A stretch of 13,304 nt of DNA from positions 1-13,304 of the forward strand of contig RXOD01005598.1 in assembly GCA_005223375.1 (NCBI GenBank), given 5' to 3'. Of the stretch, positions 1 to 7,923 are shown piece by piece. Position 1 is the stretch's first letter. Every line of letters begins with the position of its first letter. The notes beneath the pieces are model-generated. The model ran no database searches and was not told where the DNA came from. It saw only the letters and a list, made by a program, of their open reading frames with translations. This DNA comes from Amoebophrya sp. AT5.2 (lineage: Eukaryota > Sar > Dinophyceae > Syndiniales > Amoebophryaceae). The translations under genes and the position numbers were made by a program.

Positions 1-2
1 CA

Positions 3-2294
3 GCCGCTCTTCTCTGCGGCGGGCCGCTCACTTATGCGGACGGGGAGGCTGTCGTGCCGACTGACGACCACTCCCGAGCTGATGAAATTGAAATGTCCTC
101 GAGCGCCGGTAGTCTGTATCCCGATGCCAGTCGTGAACGTGATCGGCTCGCTTTATTAGGTGTGAAAAGCTTCACTGAGAAACTCATAGCGCTCTCGGGT
201 GGCGGCGTCGCACAGGCACACGAGGACGGCACGTCAGCGGCGCTCAAGGTGCCGGGTTCCGGAGCGGCGTATTGGCTAAAGGCTCCAAACAGCAAGCTGC
301 AGGATCGCACAATAAAAACACTACGAGGACCCGGGCGAGACATGCGGCTCGAAACATTCCGAGCCCCGCCGTCCTCTGAGCGTGCTGAGCTCAGCATGCA
401 GCTAGAAGATCAGGGGAGCTCCTCAGCACTCGGCCCCGCTGATACGGCGAAGGAGACGTCTCGCGCGCGCATCAACATCGGACTCGCAAGCGTCGTAAAG
501 ATCGTCGTCCCGCCGTACGAGAAGCGGGGTTTTCTTCCGGTAGACTTCGAGACGCGATCGCGAACGGTAGTTGACGAGTTGTTCGAGGTCCACGGGCGCG
601 GACACACAACGAAGGAGGAGTTTGTCGCGCGGCAGCCGCCCGAGCTCCGCACCCTCAAGGGATTCTGCGAAGACGTCGAGGCACGAGTGGACGTGGAGGG
701 GGCATGGGTTGATCGGATCAATCCGCGACACCGGAGTCCGGTGGAGGTGCGGTGCGAGACGCTCGACTTGCTGTCGTGGTTTTGGTCAAGTTCTTGCGGA
801 TTCGAAAAGCCGGACGCCAATCGCCGCGCCGCGAAGTCGGGCGCCGACGGCGCCGGCTCGAGCGAGGAAGACGACGCCCAGCGATTGCGAAACTCTTACC
901 TTAGAAAAGGTAGAGTACCAAAAGACGCGCTGGCGCGTCTCATCAATGGCCTCGCTGATGAACTAGTACAGGAAAACGGAAGCGGCCGGGTGGTGCCTGA
1001 ATGTTTGGAGAACACTTGCTCGGGAGCCATGCGCCGCGCAAGGCTACGCCACATTGTGCCCGCCTCGTCGTTCTGCTGGACACTAGTTTTTCCTTCGCGT
1101 GGGGTGCACCCGAACCCAGACAGGACCTCCTGGACCTTGCTCGCGTCACGCCCCTACATCGCAGAAAATTTCGCAGACCGCATGTGTTCATACCGGAGTC
1201 TGCTTCGACGAGCTTGGGCGTGGGCCGCGAGATCGCCCGGCTCGGGATCAGCCGCAGAAGAGCGAGAACCGCTGGAGATCGTGCTCTCGAGTGGTCTCTT
1301 CGCGGCAGAATTTCGGGCGGTTGCGTCTGTGCAAGACCTGCAGTTGGTGGAAGCTGCGGTGCGCCGAGGCGCTGTCGTGAAACTGCGGTGGTATTTGCAG
1401 GAGCTTGCCTGCTATCCGCAGAAGGACTTACCTGATGCGGACCCGGCTACAACTCTCGGGGCGCAAAAAAGGACGGACACGTACGTGCTCGACGCGGCGC
1501 CTGTGCCTAACCCGCTCGCGCGGACTACAGACGCGCTGCATCCTGGTGTCCCAATCCGCGAAGTAGCGATCCGCCACGGAATGGAGGCGCTTCGCCCGCG
1601 GCGGGCGCTCGCCGTGCACAAACCGCTGCCCTCGAAGCACATCCAGCCAATCAAACGAGATCAGCCATCCAGCCAATTACGAAGCAGCGGTAGCTTGATG
1701 ATTGTCGACGCCGACCCGCAGTCCACTTTCGCGGCACAGCAGCAAGCGCAGCTGAAGACAGTGTCTACCTCTACGCCTACGGGTGCGGGTACGGACGACA
1801 CCGATAGCAGCCAGCTGGAATTCGTTGCGGAAGAAGGAGGGCGCGCCGGATTCTCGTCAAGAGAAGAGCTGCGGGCGTTTCTGTTCAATGAGGTGGGACC
1901 GCAGTATGACTGCACTACCACGGACGATGTCTGGGTGGCGCCGCTGCCGTCAAGACTCCGCTGGCCGAGTCCTCGCGATCTGAACAAGAAGTACGAAAAG
2001 CCGTACAAATGGACTTCTCGAGCAGTGCGCGACGGTATCGCGAAAGCTGCCGACAAGCCCCCGAAGGCGGAGCGGCGCAAGCACAAAGAAGAGTGGGAAA
2101 GGAACGAGGACTTGCGGACGCGCAAGAAGGTGCGCCGCGCAAAGGCCAACTTGGTGCATTTTCCGCTTGCGAAACACGAGGCGGCAGAGAGGTACTCCCG
2201 CTGGATGTTCATGCTCGCCGAGCATTGCGCAGAAAGAAGCCCGACACGACAGTTAGTGACAGGACTAGAAGGGCGCGCTCTATTCTTTTCGTGA
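3..2294 (+). CDS. Unrecognised large protein, 5' end cut by window edge
   Basis: The frame is open from the first bases of the window (there is no stop before position 54, where a GTG occurs) to a TGA at 2292-2294. The gene therefore starts outside the window and the true N-terminus is missing; about 763 residues are visible. No signal peptide or transmembrane helix is seen. A central stretch (about nt 770-1400) is relatively ordered and rich in Trp, Cys and Arg. The part at about 1660-1830 is Ser/Thr/Gln-rich linker. The segment at about 2040-2170 is strongly basic and charged (Lys/Arg/Glu), probably helical and possibly nucleic-acid binding or a nuclear signal. The last residues are RALFFS. 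I recognise no family and see no convincing intron. Coding is supported by the length of the open frame and the high GC at third positions; the function is unknown. Confidence 0.72.
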   Translation, partial: AALLCGGPLTYADGEAVVPTDDHSRADEIEMSSSAGSLYPDASRERDRLALLGVKSFTEKLIALSGGGVAQAHEDGTSAALKVPGSGAAYWLKAPNSKLQDRTIKTLRGPGRDMRLETFRAPPSSERAELSMQLEDQGSSSALGPADTAKETSRARINIGLASVVKIVVPPYEKRGFLPVDFETRSRTVVDELFEVHGRGHTTKEEFVARQPPELRTLKGFCEDVEARVDVEGAWVDRINPRHRSPVEVRCETLDLLSWFWSSSCGFEKPDANRRAAKSGADGAGSSEEDDAQRLRNSYLRKGRVPKDALARLINGLADELVQENGSGRVVPECLENTCSGAMRRARLRHIVPASSFCWTLVFPSRGVHPNPDRTSWTLLASRPYIAENFADRMCSYRSLLRRAWAWAARSPGSGSAAEEREPLEIVLSSGLFAAEFRAVASVQDLQLVEAAVRRGAVVKLRWYLQELACYPQKDLPDADPATTLGAQKRTDTYVLDAAPVPNPLARTTDALHPGVPIREVAIRHGMEALRPRRALAVHKPLPSKHIQPIKRDQPSSQLRSSGSLMIVDADPQSTFAAQQQAQLKTVSTSTPTGAGTDDTDSSQLEFVAEEGGRAGFSSREELRAFLFNEVGPQYDCTTTDDVWVAPLPSRLRWPSPRDLNKKYEKPYKWTSRAVRDGIAKAADKPPKAERRKHKEEWERNEDLRTRKKVRRAKANLVHFPLAKHEAAERYSRWMFMLAEHCAERSPTRQLVTGLEGRALFFS

Positions 2295-2313
2295 TGCTAT
2301 CTATCAATCTAGA

Positions 2314-2454
2314 TCTACTTTAGATCATAGAAGTAGTCACGCATACTCGTTCACGTATGCTGGTGCTTCATGGTGGGACCGGGCGCCTTTCTTTTCCTTT
2401 CGTAGAAGCAAGGAAAAGTAGCTTTCCTTTGTTGGCGAAGCTTCATGGTGAAGC
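2314..2454. repeat. Cluster of short inverted repeats after the first gene
   Basis: Starting about 20 nt after the stop codon there are four perfect inverted repeats in 140 nt. CTACTT (2315-2320) pairs with AAGTAG (2331-2336). GCATAC (2341-2346) pairs with GTATGC (2355-2360). CTTTTCCTT (2391-2399) pairs with AAGGAAAAG (2410-2418). GCTTCA (2440-2445) pairs with TGAAGC (2449-2454). AAGGAAA at 2410-2416 can instead pair with TTTCCTT at 2423-2429, so two of the hairpins exclude each other. An 11-bp direct repeat, GCTTCATGGTG, occurs at 2365-2375 and 2440-2450. This may be 3' UTR structure or a decayed small inverted-repeat element. Confidence 0.5.
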
Positions 2455-2515
2455 TGCACAGAGCGATCCACTTTAAGTATTTTCAACACAAAGCAATGGG
2501 TGCAATTAATTCATT

Positions 2516-2935
2516 TTGCACACGTACAGGAGTGCCGTCGAGCAAGCAGCTTCAGGCTCAGACGGCAATCGTGCGAAAATTGCTCCCAGTAGCTGCGACG
2601 CATGCTCCAGCAAGACGTCCTCGCCTCCCACGACCACGAACGCGACCGACTACCGTGGGTTCTACTTGTGTGCGGCGTTTCACATAACATTTCCGCCAAA
2701 CCAGCACAGGTGGGCACCTTTACCGACGCGAGGCGCTGCAACAGCGCCGATGAGAGGGGATCCGAATATCGCGCCAAGCGGTTCTTCATCTACAGCTGCG
2801 AGACCCGGGAAGCGAACTACCGCGGAGGCAATAGATGCAAGTGCCGATCCTGCTGCCGCTGCCCCGACGGGAGGTGCGCAAGAGAATGGCGTGCCGCCGA
2901 AGCGCTCACGAGCGATATCATCGAGCGATCGCTAA
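2516..2935 (+). CDS. Doubtful short ORF or exon, Ala/Ser/Pro-rich
   Basis: A 139-codon open frame ends in TAA at 2933-2935. It has no ATG at its beginning; the first in-frame ATG is at 2750-2752, leaving 61 codons. The second half reads as low-complexity coding sequence rich in Ala, Gly, Pro and Ser and ends in a basic KRSR stretch followed by acidic/serine residues. An acceptor-like sequence (T-rich, then ACGTACAG) ends at 2529, so the frame could be an exon whose upstream partner is not identifiable. Two other frames are open across the same stretch, one of them Cys-rich, which weakens the call. I recognise no domain and would not rely on this as a gene. Confidence 0.22.
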   Translation: MHTYRSAVEQAASGSDGNRAKIAPSSCDACSSKTSSPPTTTNATDYRGFYLCAAFHITFPPNQHRWAPLPTRGAATAPMRGDPNIAPSGSSSTAARPGKRTTAEAIDASADPAAAAPTGGAQENGVPPKRSRAISSSDR

Positions 2936-3398
2936 TAATGGGCATTCACAAAGTCAAAGACTATCAGGTTGCTAGTGCTGGTCATCATTTTCATCTTATG
3001 TTGCTTGTCGATGTGTCGCGCGTTGGTCGTCGTTCTCGCTGAGCGGATGCGAAATACAATACTTTATTCAGAAGTTGTTCGCTCAATATCAAAACGGATA
3101 AAAACACAAACATCGTACAGCTACAGGATTTCATCTAAGAAGGTGTGTATCCGTGTGATCGATCTTCACCGGATTTCATGCTTCTGCATCTGCTCGACGG
3201 TGTGATACAACTACTTACTCACATGCGCTTGGTGGTGGTGGAGGTAGTTGATTCAAGACAAATTCGTGGTCCTTTCTTCTTTGTCTGATCACCGCGTGCT
3301 GCCGTCCCGATCTGTTCAACACGGGACAGCGTGAAGGCATCTTCTATGTCACGTTAGCTTCTTCAAAAGTGGCAGGATTCACTTTCTTTGCAATTTCC
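2936..3398. other. Spacer without a supportable gene
   Basis: About 460 nt lie before the direct repeat. One frame gives a hydrophobic stretch (LLVLVIIFILCCLSMC, from 2969), but it has no start and no flanking coding signal. Small inverted repeats are present: CAACTAC 3208-3214 with GTAGTTG 3244-3250, and GTCCCG 3304-3309 with CGGGAC 3322-3327. A GGT run occurs at about 3231-3240. I see no clear promoter. Confidence 0.4.
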
Positions 3399-3452
3399 GC
3401 ATTGAAAACAGCTGCGACGTGGTCTGCTCTGCATTGAAAACAGCTGCGACGT
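3399..3452 (+). repeat. 22-bp perfect direct repeat, two copies
   Basis: The 22-mer that begins GCATTGAAAACAGC and ends GCGACGT occurs at 3399-3420 and again at 3431-3452, a 32-nt period with a 10-nt spacer. It lies 86 nt upstream of the membrane-protein ATG. The second copy is followed directly by CGCACAG, which could serve as a 3' splice or trans-splice acceptor. It could be a promoter or 5' UTR element, or a recent local duplication. Confidence 0.75.
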
Positions 3453-3537
3453 CGCACAGTTGAGCAGTGCATTCTACCTCGCTATCGGCAAAATCGATCT
3501 TCCAAGTACAACGTCACCAGCGACCAGGACCACAATC

Positions 3538-4944
3538 ATGTTCGGCGCCCTTCTTCGGGCTTGTTTCACTTGTGAGTGGGATGCTTTCAAGCCATTTTTG
3601 TACTCCGTCGAGCATTTTTGGCTTTTGCTTTCTGCCGGTCTCGGCAACACCGTTTTCGGGATTCTCAGCTTTTGGTTTGTGCTGGACTTCGTTTTCTACC
3701 TCACGCAGAAGGACCAGGACCACTTTCGCGGCCTCAGCTATGCCTCCTGGCTCCACCTCACGCACATTCCTGCCCGCCTCTCCACCGCCGCGGAGGAGGA
3801 GCAGTGGGCCAACCTGCGCTTTCCCTACGAGCAGTCCGTCTACAACCACCTCGCGCGCCTTCCCTACCTCCTCTTGATCAAGCTTCTGACCGCCACCGGC
3901 GTCCTCGGCCCCGCCACCGAGTTCCGCGCCCTGCGGGACTATGGTGTCACCCCCGCGCCCGTTTGGGGTCTGGTGGACGTCTCCCACACCGACACGGTCG
4001 CGGCGCACGTCTGGATCGAGTACTTGATCTTCGCCGGCGTCATCTTCGGCCTCGGCGCCGCCATCAACACGGAGGGCCGCCTCGCGCGCCGCTGGGACCG
4101 GATGGGGGGGAAAACCTCGGCCGTGCTCGCGGTGATGTTCCTTACGCTGTGCGAGATGGGCGTGTGGGTGTGCGTGCGGAACGAGACCAACTTCGGACTC
4201 CAGATCGGTTACTCGCGCGTCCAATCCGTCCCCGTCGTCGCGGGGGTGCGCGCGGCCGATGCCGATCTTTTGGCGCACAAGCAGTGGGAAATCCCGGACG
4301 TCAGTATGTACGCGGCCGCGGGGACCTATCGGGGCGGATCGCTGAGGGCGAGGACAGGGGACCAGGCCGGAGTGTACGCAGGGACAGGGAGAGAGGAGGT
4401 GGCAGGAGACGAAGGGTGGAACGGAACGCCGATGCCAAACCCGTGGGCGCGCGGGGGCGGAAACGGTAACCGAGATGACGCGGGAGGGGGCAACACCAAT
4501 CAGAATCAGGCAAACCCCCGAAACCAGCGCGGCAATAATGTGTACGGCTTCGCAGACTTCAGGACAGGAGGCGGGAGAAACGCTGGGAACGGAGGAGGGG
4601 GTGGAGGGAGCGTGTCTGGCGGCGGCATCTTCGGCGGAGGCGGACAGCGACTCGGAGGAGGCGGAGGTGGGACTGGCGCTGGGGCAGCAGGCGGCGGTAA
4701 CAATCCGCAACCTGCACGCGGTAGGATTCTAGGAGGAGGAGGTGGAGAAGGAGGGCAACGCCTCGGCGGGGGCGGCGGGCAGCGAGTGTTGGGGGGCAGA
4801 GCCGCGAATAATCAGCGGGATGCTGGGAATAGGGGAGGTATGTTTGTACACAAACTAAATAAAACTATACTTTACTCTTATACATCAAGAAAGTTTTTGT
4901 TTTCCACAGACCCATTCATCGACGTTTCGTTTCTGATCTTCTGA
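3538..4944 (+). CDS. Polytopic membrane protein with Gly-rich tail
   Basis: The start chosen is the first in-frame ATG (3538, context CACAATCATG); the frame is open further upstream but without ATG. Removing the intron at 4838-4909 gives about 444 residues ending PFIDVSFLIF. Four hydrophobic helices are seen at residues about 27-55, 105-124, 157-176 and 194-213, separated by hydrophilic loops. From about residue 300 the chain becomes a low-complexity Gly/Asn/Arg tail with repeated GGGGQRLGGGGG-like units and RGG-like spacing. I do not recognise the family. The hydrophobic pattern says integral membrane protein; the tail suggests a disordered domain facing one side of the membrane. The 3' end is uncertain: the donor at 4838 could instead be spliced to the USP exon downstream, in the same phase, making one long protein. 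Confidence 0.72.
   Translation: MFGALLRACFTCEWDAFKPFLYSVEHFWLLLSAGLGNTVFGILSFWFVLDFVFYLTQKDQDHFRGLSYASWLHLTHIPARLSTAAEEEQWANLRFPYEQSVYNHLARLPYLLLIKLLTATGVLGPATEFRALRDYGVTPAPVWGLVDVSHTDTVAAHVWIEYLIFAGVIFGLGAAINTEGRLARRWDRMGGKTSAVLAVMFLTLCEMGVWVCVRNETNFGLQIGYSRVQSVPVVAGVRAADADLLAHKQWEIPDVSMYAAAGTYRGGSLRARTGDQAGVYAGTGREEVAGDEGWNGTPMPNPWARGGGNGNRDDAGGGNTNQNQANPRNQRGNNVYGFADFRTGGGRNAGNGGGGGGSVSGGGIFGGGGQRLGGGGGGTGAGAAGGGNNPQPARGRILGGGGGEGGQRLGGGGGQRVLGGRAANNQRDAGNRGGMFVHKLNKTILYSYTSRKFLFSTDPFIDVSFLIF
4573..4812 (+). repeat. Purine-rich glycine-codon repeat tract
   Basis: This is the DNA behind the Gly-rich tail of the membrane protein. Degenerate GGA/GGC/GGG codon runs are broken by two related units coding GGGGQRLGGGGG (about 4636-4668 and 4735-4776) and a third shorter GGGGGQRVLGG. 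The + strand is strongly purine-biased with many runs of three or more G, so G-quadruplex or triplex formation and replication slippage are plausible. Length variation between alleles is to be expected. Confidence 0.6.
4838..4909 (+). other. 72-nt GT-AG intron in the membrane-protein gene
   Basis: The donor is GGGGAG|GTATGT and the acceptor is TTTTTGTTTTCCACAG|ACCC, with an AT-rich interior that contrasts sharply with the G-rich flanks. The length is a multiple of three and the intron has no in-frame stop, so retention would insert 24 residues without truncating the protein. It also contains AATAAA (4858-4863), which could act as an intronic polyadenylation signal. Confidence 0.75.
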
Positions 4945-5062
4945 GAGTGCACATCCAGGAGCATAGCACCACCGTATTAACCGTTACCGTAGTACTCACA
5001 ATTGCAATCAGAATCACAGGCCAGACCCAGAGCCACAGATCTTGATCTTTATCTTCCGCCAT
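4916..5062 (-). CDS. Possible 48-aa single-helix membrane microprotein
   Basis: On the minus strand an ATG at 5062-5060 has a good context (A at -3, G at +4) and opens a 48-codon frame. The product would have an acidic start (MAEDKDQD), one strong hydrophobic helix (about residues 9-34, Trp- and Val-rich) and a basic end (RRSETKRR), which is a regular single-pass topology. It fills the gap between the two + strand genes, where I cannot assign the sense strand. No homologue is known to me and the ORF is short, so chance is quite possible. Confidence 0.15.
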   Translation of the reverse strand: MAEDKDQDLWLWVWPVILIAIVSTTVTVNTVVLCSWMCTLRRSETKRR

Positions 5063-7923
5063 ATTTATGGAAGAGAACTTATGCGCAAAGGCGTGCAACA
5101 AGCCCAAGCACCTCCTCAGGTTTCCTCGACGGATCTTCCGGCTTCGATTTGTCACGCATTTTCTCGGACGACGGGTCCTTGGCTCGGTTGCCCGACAAGG
5201 TCGGCACCCTGGGATTCTGGCGTCTCGTCGGCGGTGTTATCATCATTTGGCGCTGTGTATCCCTTGTATGCTTGATCGTTGCGTTTTTCCGCATCCGAGC
5301 TAGCCATGACGCTGCGTCAAAAGAGGCCGCGAACAATGGCAAACACGGTAGCAATAAAACTGGAACCGCCCCCTCCGCCACAGGAGCGGCCGGTCTCAGA
5401 GGCAGTACCACATCCTCCGGAAATGGAGCCGGAGCTGGCGCTGCGGGGGGAATGAACGAAAACGGCGGTCTCCTCACTGCCGGCCGCGGGGAAGCAGGCT
5501 CATATGGCAGCCTTGCGGGCACTATTGCTTTGGGGAAAAACGGAGCAGCTGCCGACCAGCAAACCCCCCTCGTCGACCCTGGGATGAAGCACGCGCTGGA
5601 CGTTCTGGACCACGACTTGATGCTAAAGCGCAGGCCTTCCACCGAACTCATCTCAGATCCAGCGAATTTCGAGGCGCTGTTTGAGCCGCTCGGCCTCCCC
5701 AGGAACCAGTCCGAGGGTGACAACTCCTGCTACATCAACGCACTGCTGCAGCTGCTGCTGAAGTGCCCGGACCACTGGCGCTCCTACCTGCTCGACACGA
5801 ACGCGCGCGAAAGGCTCGGCAAAACCACGCGCGGAAACTTGCAGAGGGCCTGCAGAATCTTCTTCTCCAACTACGTGGAGCAGCGCGCGGTGTCGACTCT
5901 GCCGGCGTGTCTCGCGAGCATCCTGCAGGACGACCTGAAGGAGCTTTTTCCCCTGTCGGAAAACACGCAGGCCGCATTACAAACAACCCGCCTTGTGGTC
6001 CTAGGGGGTCTCAGTATAGTTTGAGTATGATACTAGCTAAGGAAAAAAAACGAAAACCTAAGTACTTAACAAAAATCGATCTCGATGCTTAAAGTGCTTG
6101 CGGCAGTAGTTTTGACGCTGGAAGTCGGCGCGGCCCATTTTAGTCGCTACAGAAACAAATAGAGGCGAGAACAGCAACAGTCGCCGAGCCCGTGCGCTCG
6201 CCCTCGCACGCGCCTCGGCAATTAGTTTCTCGACCCTTCGTTGGGCGAGGGAGCGCCAGCGTCACGACAAGTCTGGAATAAGCCGCGCCGCGAGCGTTGC
6301 CTTTTTTCGTCCAGACAAGTAGATTTGCGCTGCCCTTTATGGCGAAATTTTTTTCATAACTATGACACGCGCGTGATGGCCGTGGCCGTTAGATGGACCA
6401 AACCGTGCTGATCGTAGTCCAGTTTCTAAAACAATCATATACTAAGTAGTAGTTGACTGTCAGTCATTCTATTCGCACTATATCGACTTCGACGAGGGAG
6501 CTGTTGATGGACCACAGGCCAGTTCTTTGTAACCGCACTTGCAGGTGCTGGAGGCGGCGGAGACGAGAACGACTCCACAATGGCTTTTCGGGGCAGGCGC
6601 GTGCTGGGGCTGGTGAAAAAAGAATTTCGGGACGCGATCAACGCTCCGAGGGGAACGCAACAGGACGTTAACGAGCTGCTGCTAGCCACGCTACCGGACT
6701 CGGGGACGGGGGTAGTCGAGACGGTCCGCGTGTGGGAGAAAGCGAACCCCTGGCAAGATACGCGTACCAGCAGTTGTACCAACATGGCGCCATCACTTGT
6801 GCCTGATCCTGTTGGCGGTGTGCGGTACGCGAAAAATGACGACTTGCCGATCTTTGTGTGGTCACCCAACAGAAAGGCCATACGCTACGAACAACGCGAA
6901 ACAACTGGTTCTGTACTGGCCGTGACACCCGCGACAGCCCCGAGGATGCTGCGGCAAGTTACAGGCACAGCATAATTTGCGTTGTTGCACACAGACACAG
7001 CAGGCTATCCTTCTCGTTTATTCCTTTGTTTTCGTGTGCTATTTGTTTCTTTCCGAACTTGTATTTGAGCTTGAGCAATTGCAATACGACCAATACCTGT
7101 TCCCATCTCAGGCAAGCTGTTGGCGGGCGACGACGCTTCCCCTGCGGGCAGCATGATGATCATTACTCTGCACGACATGCGGTTGGTTTCCGAGACCCAC
7201 TACCTCCTCTGCCCGAAGGGCGGCGAGCACACGCCCACGTCTCAGCGTAACAGCACCGGTCTCTTCGTCACCTTCACGCCCTACACTACACCGGACGATC
7301 AGAAAGATCCTTACACCAGCACGAACACCATCTCCACTTCTCGCAAACTGTCTGCGAAAGAGCTACGGAAATCGCAGGACTTCCGAGTCGACGGCCTGGG
7401 CGACCATGTGGATCTGCGATTCCAGAGTCGCTCGGATGTGCGATGGAAGTCGATCCCCCCCCACACCCGAGCGCGGCTGGTTGGGTTCGTCGTACACGAC
7501 GGGACGTCGCTCAACGCGGGCCACTACGCCGCGTACGTCCGCGGCGCACAGCAGCATGTTGATCAGCAGGGAGCAGGTGGCCAGGGAGGTAAACAAGTAC
7601 AAGCTGAAGGTGAAGCGGAGTACAGTGACAGTAGAGAAGTGCTGGAGATCAAGAAAATGTTCAAAGAAGGAGCAGCAGCTGCGTGTCCTGATAATATGAT
7701 CCGAAAAAGTTCGCCGCAAACGGGGGAGATTATGGACCTGCTGGAGTGGAGTGGTCTGGGCCTGGTCTCGGAGCGGGATCTGATCCCGAGGAACCGCTGG
7801 TATCACGCAGACGACGATAAGGTGCGCCGCGTGAACGAAGAAGAGGTGAAAACCAAGCTCCCCCACGGTGTCCTGTTCTACTACCAATTCTTAAGCCTTC
7901 AAAAAACTCAATGCTATTGCTAG
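5039..7923 (+). CDS. Ubiquitin-specific protease (USP, C19), membrane-anchored
   Basis: This is a deubiquitinating cysteine protease that would cleave isopeptide bonds after ubiquitin. Exon 1 (open from 4993 to about 6013) holds a hydrophobic helix at about nt 5203-5300, a Gly/Ala/Asn-rich linker, then the Cys box GDNSCYINALLQ with the nucleophile codon at 5728-5730. Exon 2 (from about 6545) has the motif TQQDVNELL. Exon 3 (from 7112) has the His box with GHYAAYV (His 7522-7524) and WYHADDDKV (Asp 7810-7812), ending with the usual LFYYQ strand. Family-level function is firm. Oddities are Glu rather than the usual Asn five residues before the Cys, no clear CxxC zinc pairs, and about 85 residues inserted between the His and Asp boxes. 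The helix precedes any in-frame ATG (first at about 5452), so the true start lies in an upstream exon, possibly the preceding gene. The substrate is unknown. Confidence 0.88.
6014..6544 (+). other. Long intron of the USP gene, about 500-530 nt
   Basis: The Cys-box exon frame stops at 6022-6024 while the QQD exon frame is blocked by a TGA at about 6505, so an intron is required. The best phase-matched pair is donor CTCA|GTATAG (6014) with acceptor ACTTGCAG| (6544); acceptor GGACCACAG| at 6517 has the same phase and cannot be excluded. The intron is much longer than the others here and contains a GC-rich hairpin at 6183-6219. Confidence 0.6.
6183..6219 (+). other. GC-rich two-part hairpin inside the long intron
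   Basis: GCCGAG (6183-6188) pairs with CTCGGC (6214-6219), and inside it CGTGCG (6191-6196) pairs with CGCACG (6205-6210), leaving an 8-nt loop and a small internal bulge. All twelve pairs are perfect. It may be an intronic structured RNA or a splicing-related fold; I see no box C/D or H/ACA pair that would make it a snoRNA. Confidence 0.45.
6908..7111 (+). other. Second USP intron, donor uncertain
   Basis: The acceptor is well supported: a T-rich tract ends in TTCCCATCTCAG| at 7111, and the downstream frame begins KLLAGDD. The donor must leave phase 1. Candidates are GTACCA at 6764 or 6776, GTGTGC at 6818 and GTTCTG at 6908. The upstream frame stays open to a TAA at 6973-6975, so up to about 50 residues between the QQD motif and the rest of the catalytic domain are in doubt. 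Confidence 0.45.

Noticed and set aside
2602..3042. Cys-rich frame (CKCRSCCRCPDGRC) suggesting a zinc-binding domain
   Set aside because: The cysteines come from a GC-rich TGC/TGCCG stretch read out of frame. The overlapping frame ending at 2935 looks more like coding sequence, and the Cys spacing matches no family I know.
3514..4710. 398-codon open frame on the minus strand
   Set aside because: It is the shadow of the Gly-rich membrane-protein gene. The sense frame has clear helices, an ATG and an intron; the antisense product is a mix of Pro, Ser, His and Arg without domains.
5079..5723. 214-codon minus-strand open frame
   Set aside because: It lies antisense to the USP N-terminal exon, whose sense frame runs into the conserved Cys box.
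7587..7625. GGGAG|GTAAAC donor inside the USP His-Asp insertion
   Set aside because: The nearest acceptors would give an intron under 40 nt, and the frame is open and continuous to WYHADDD without splicing.
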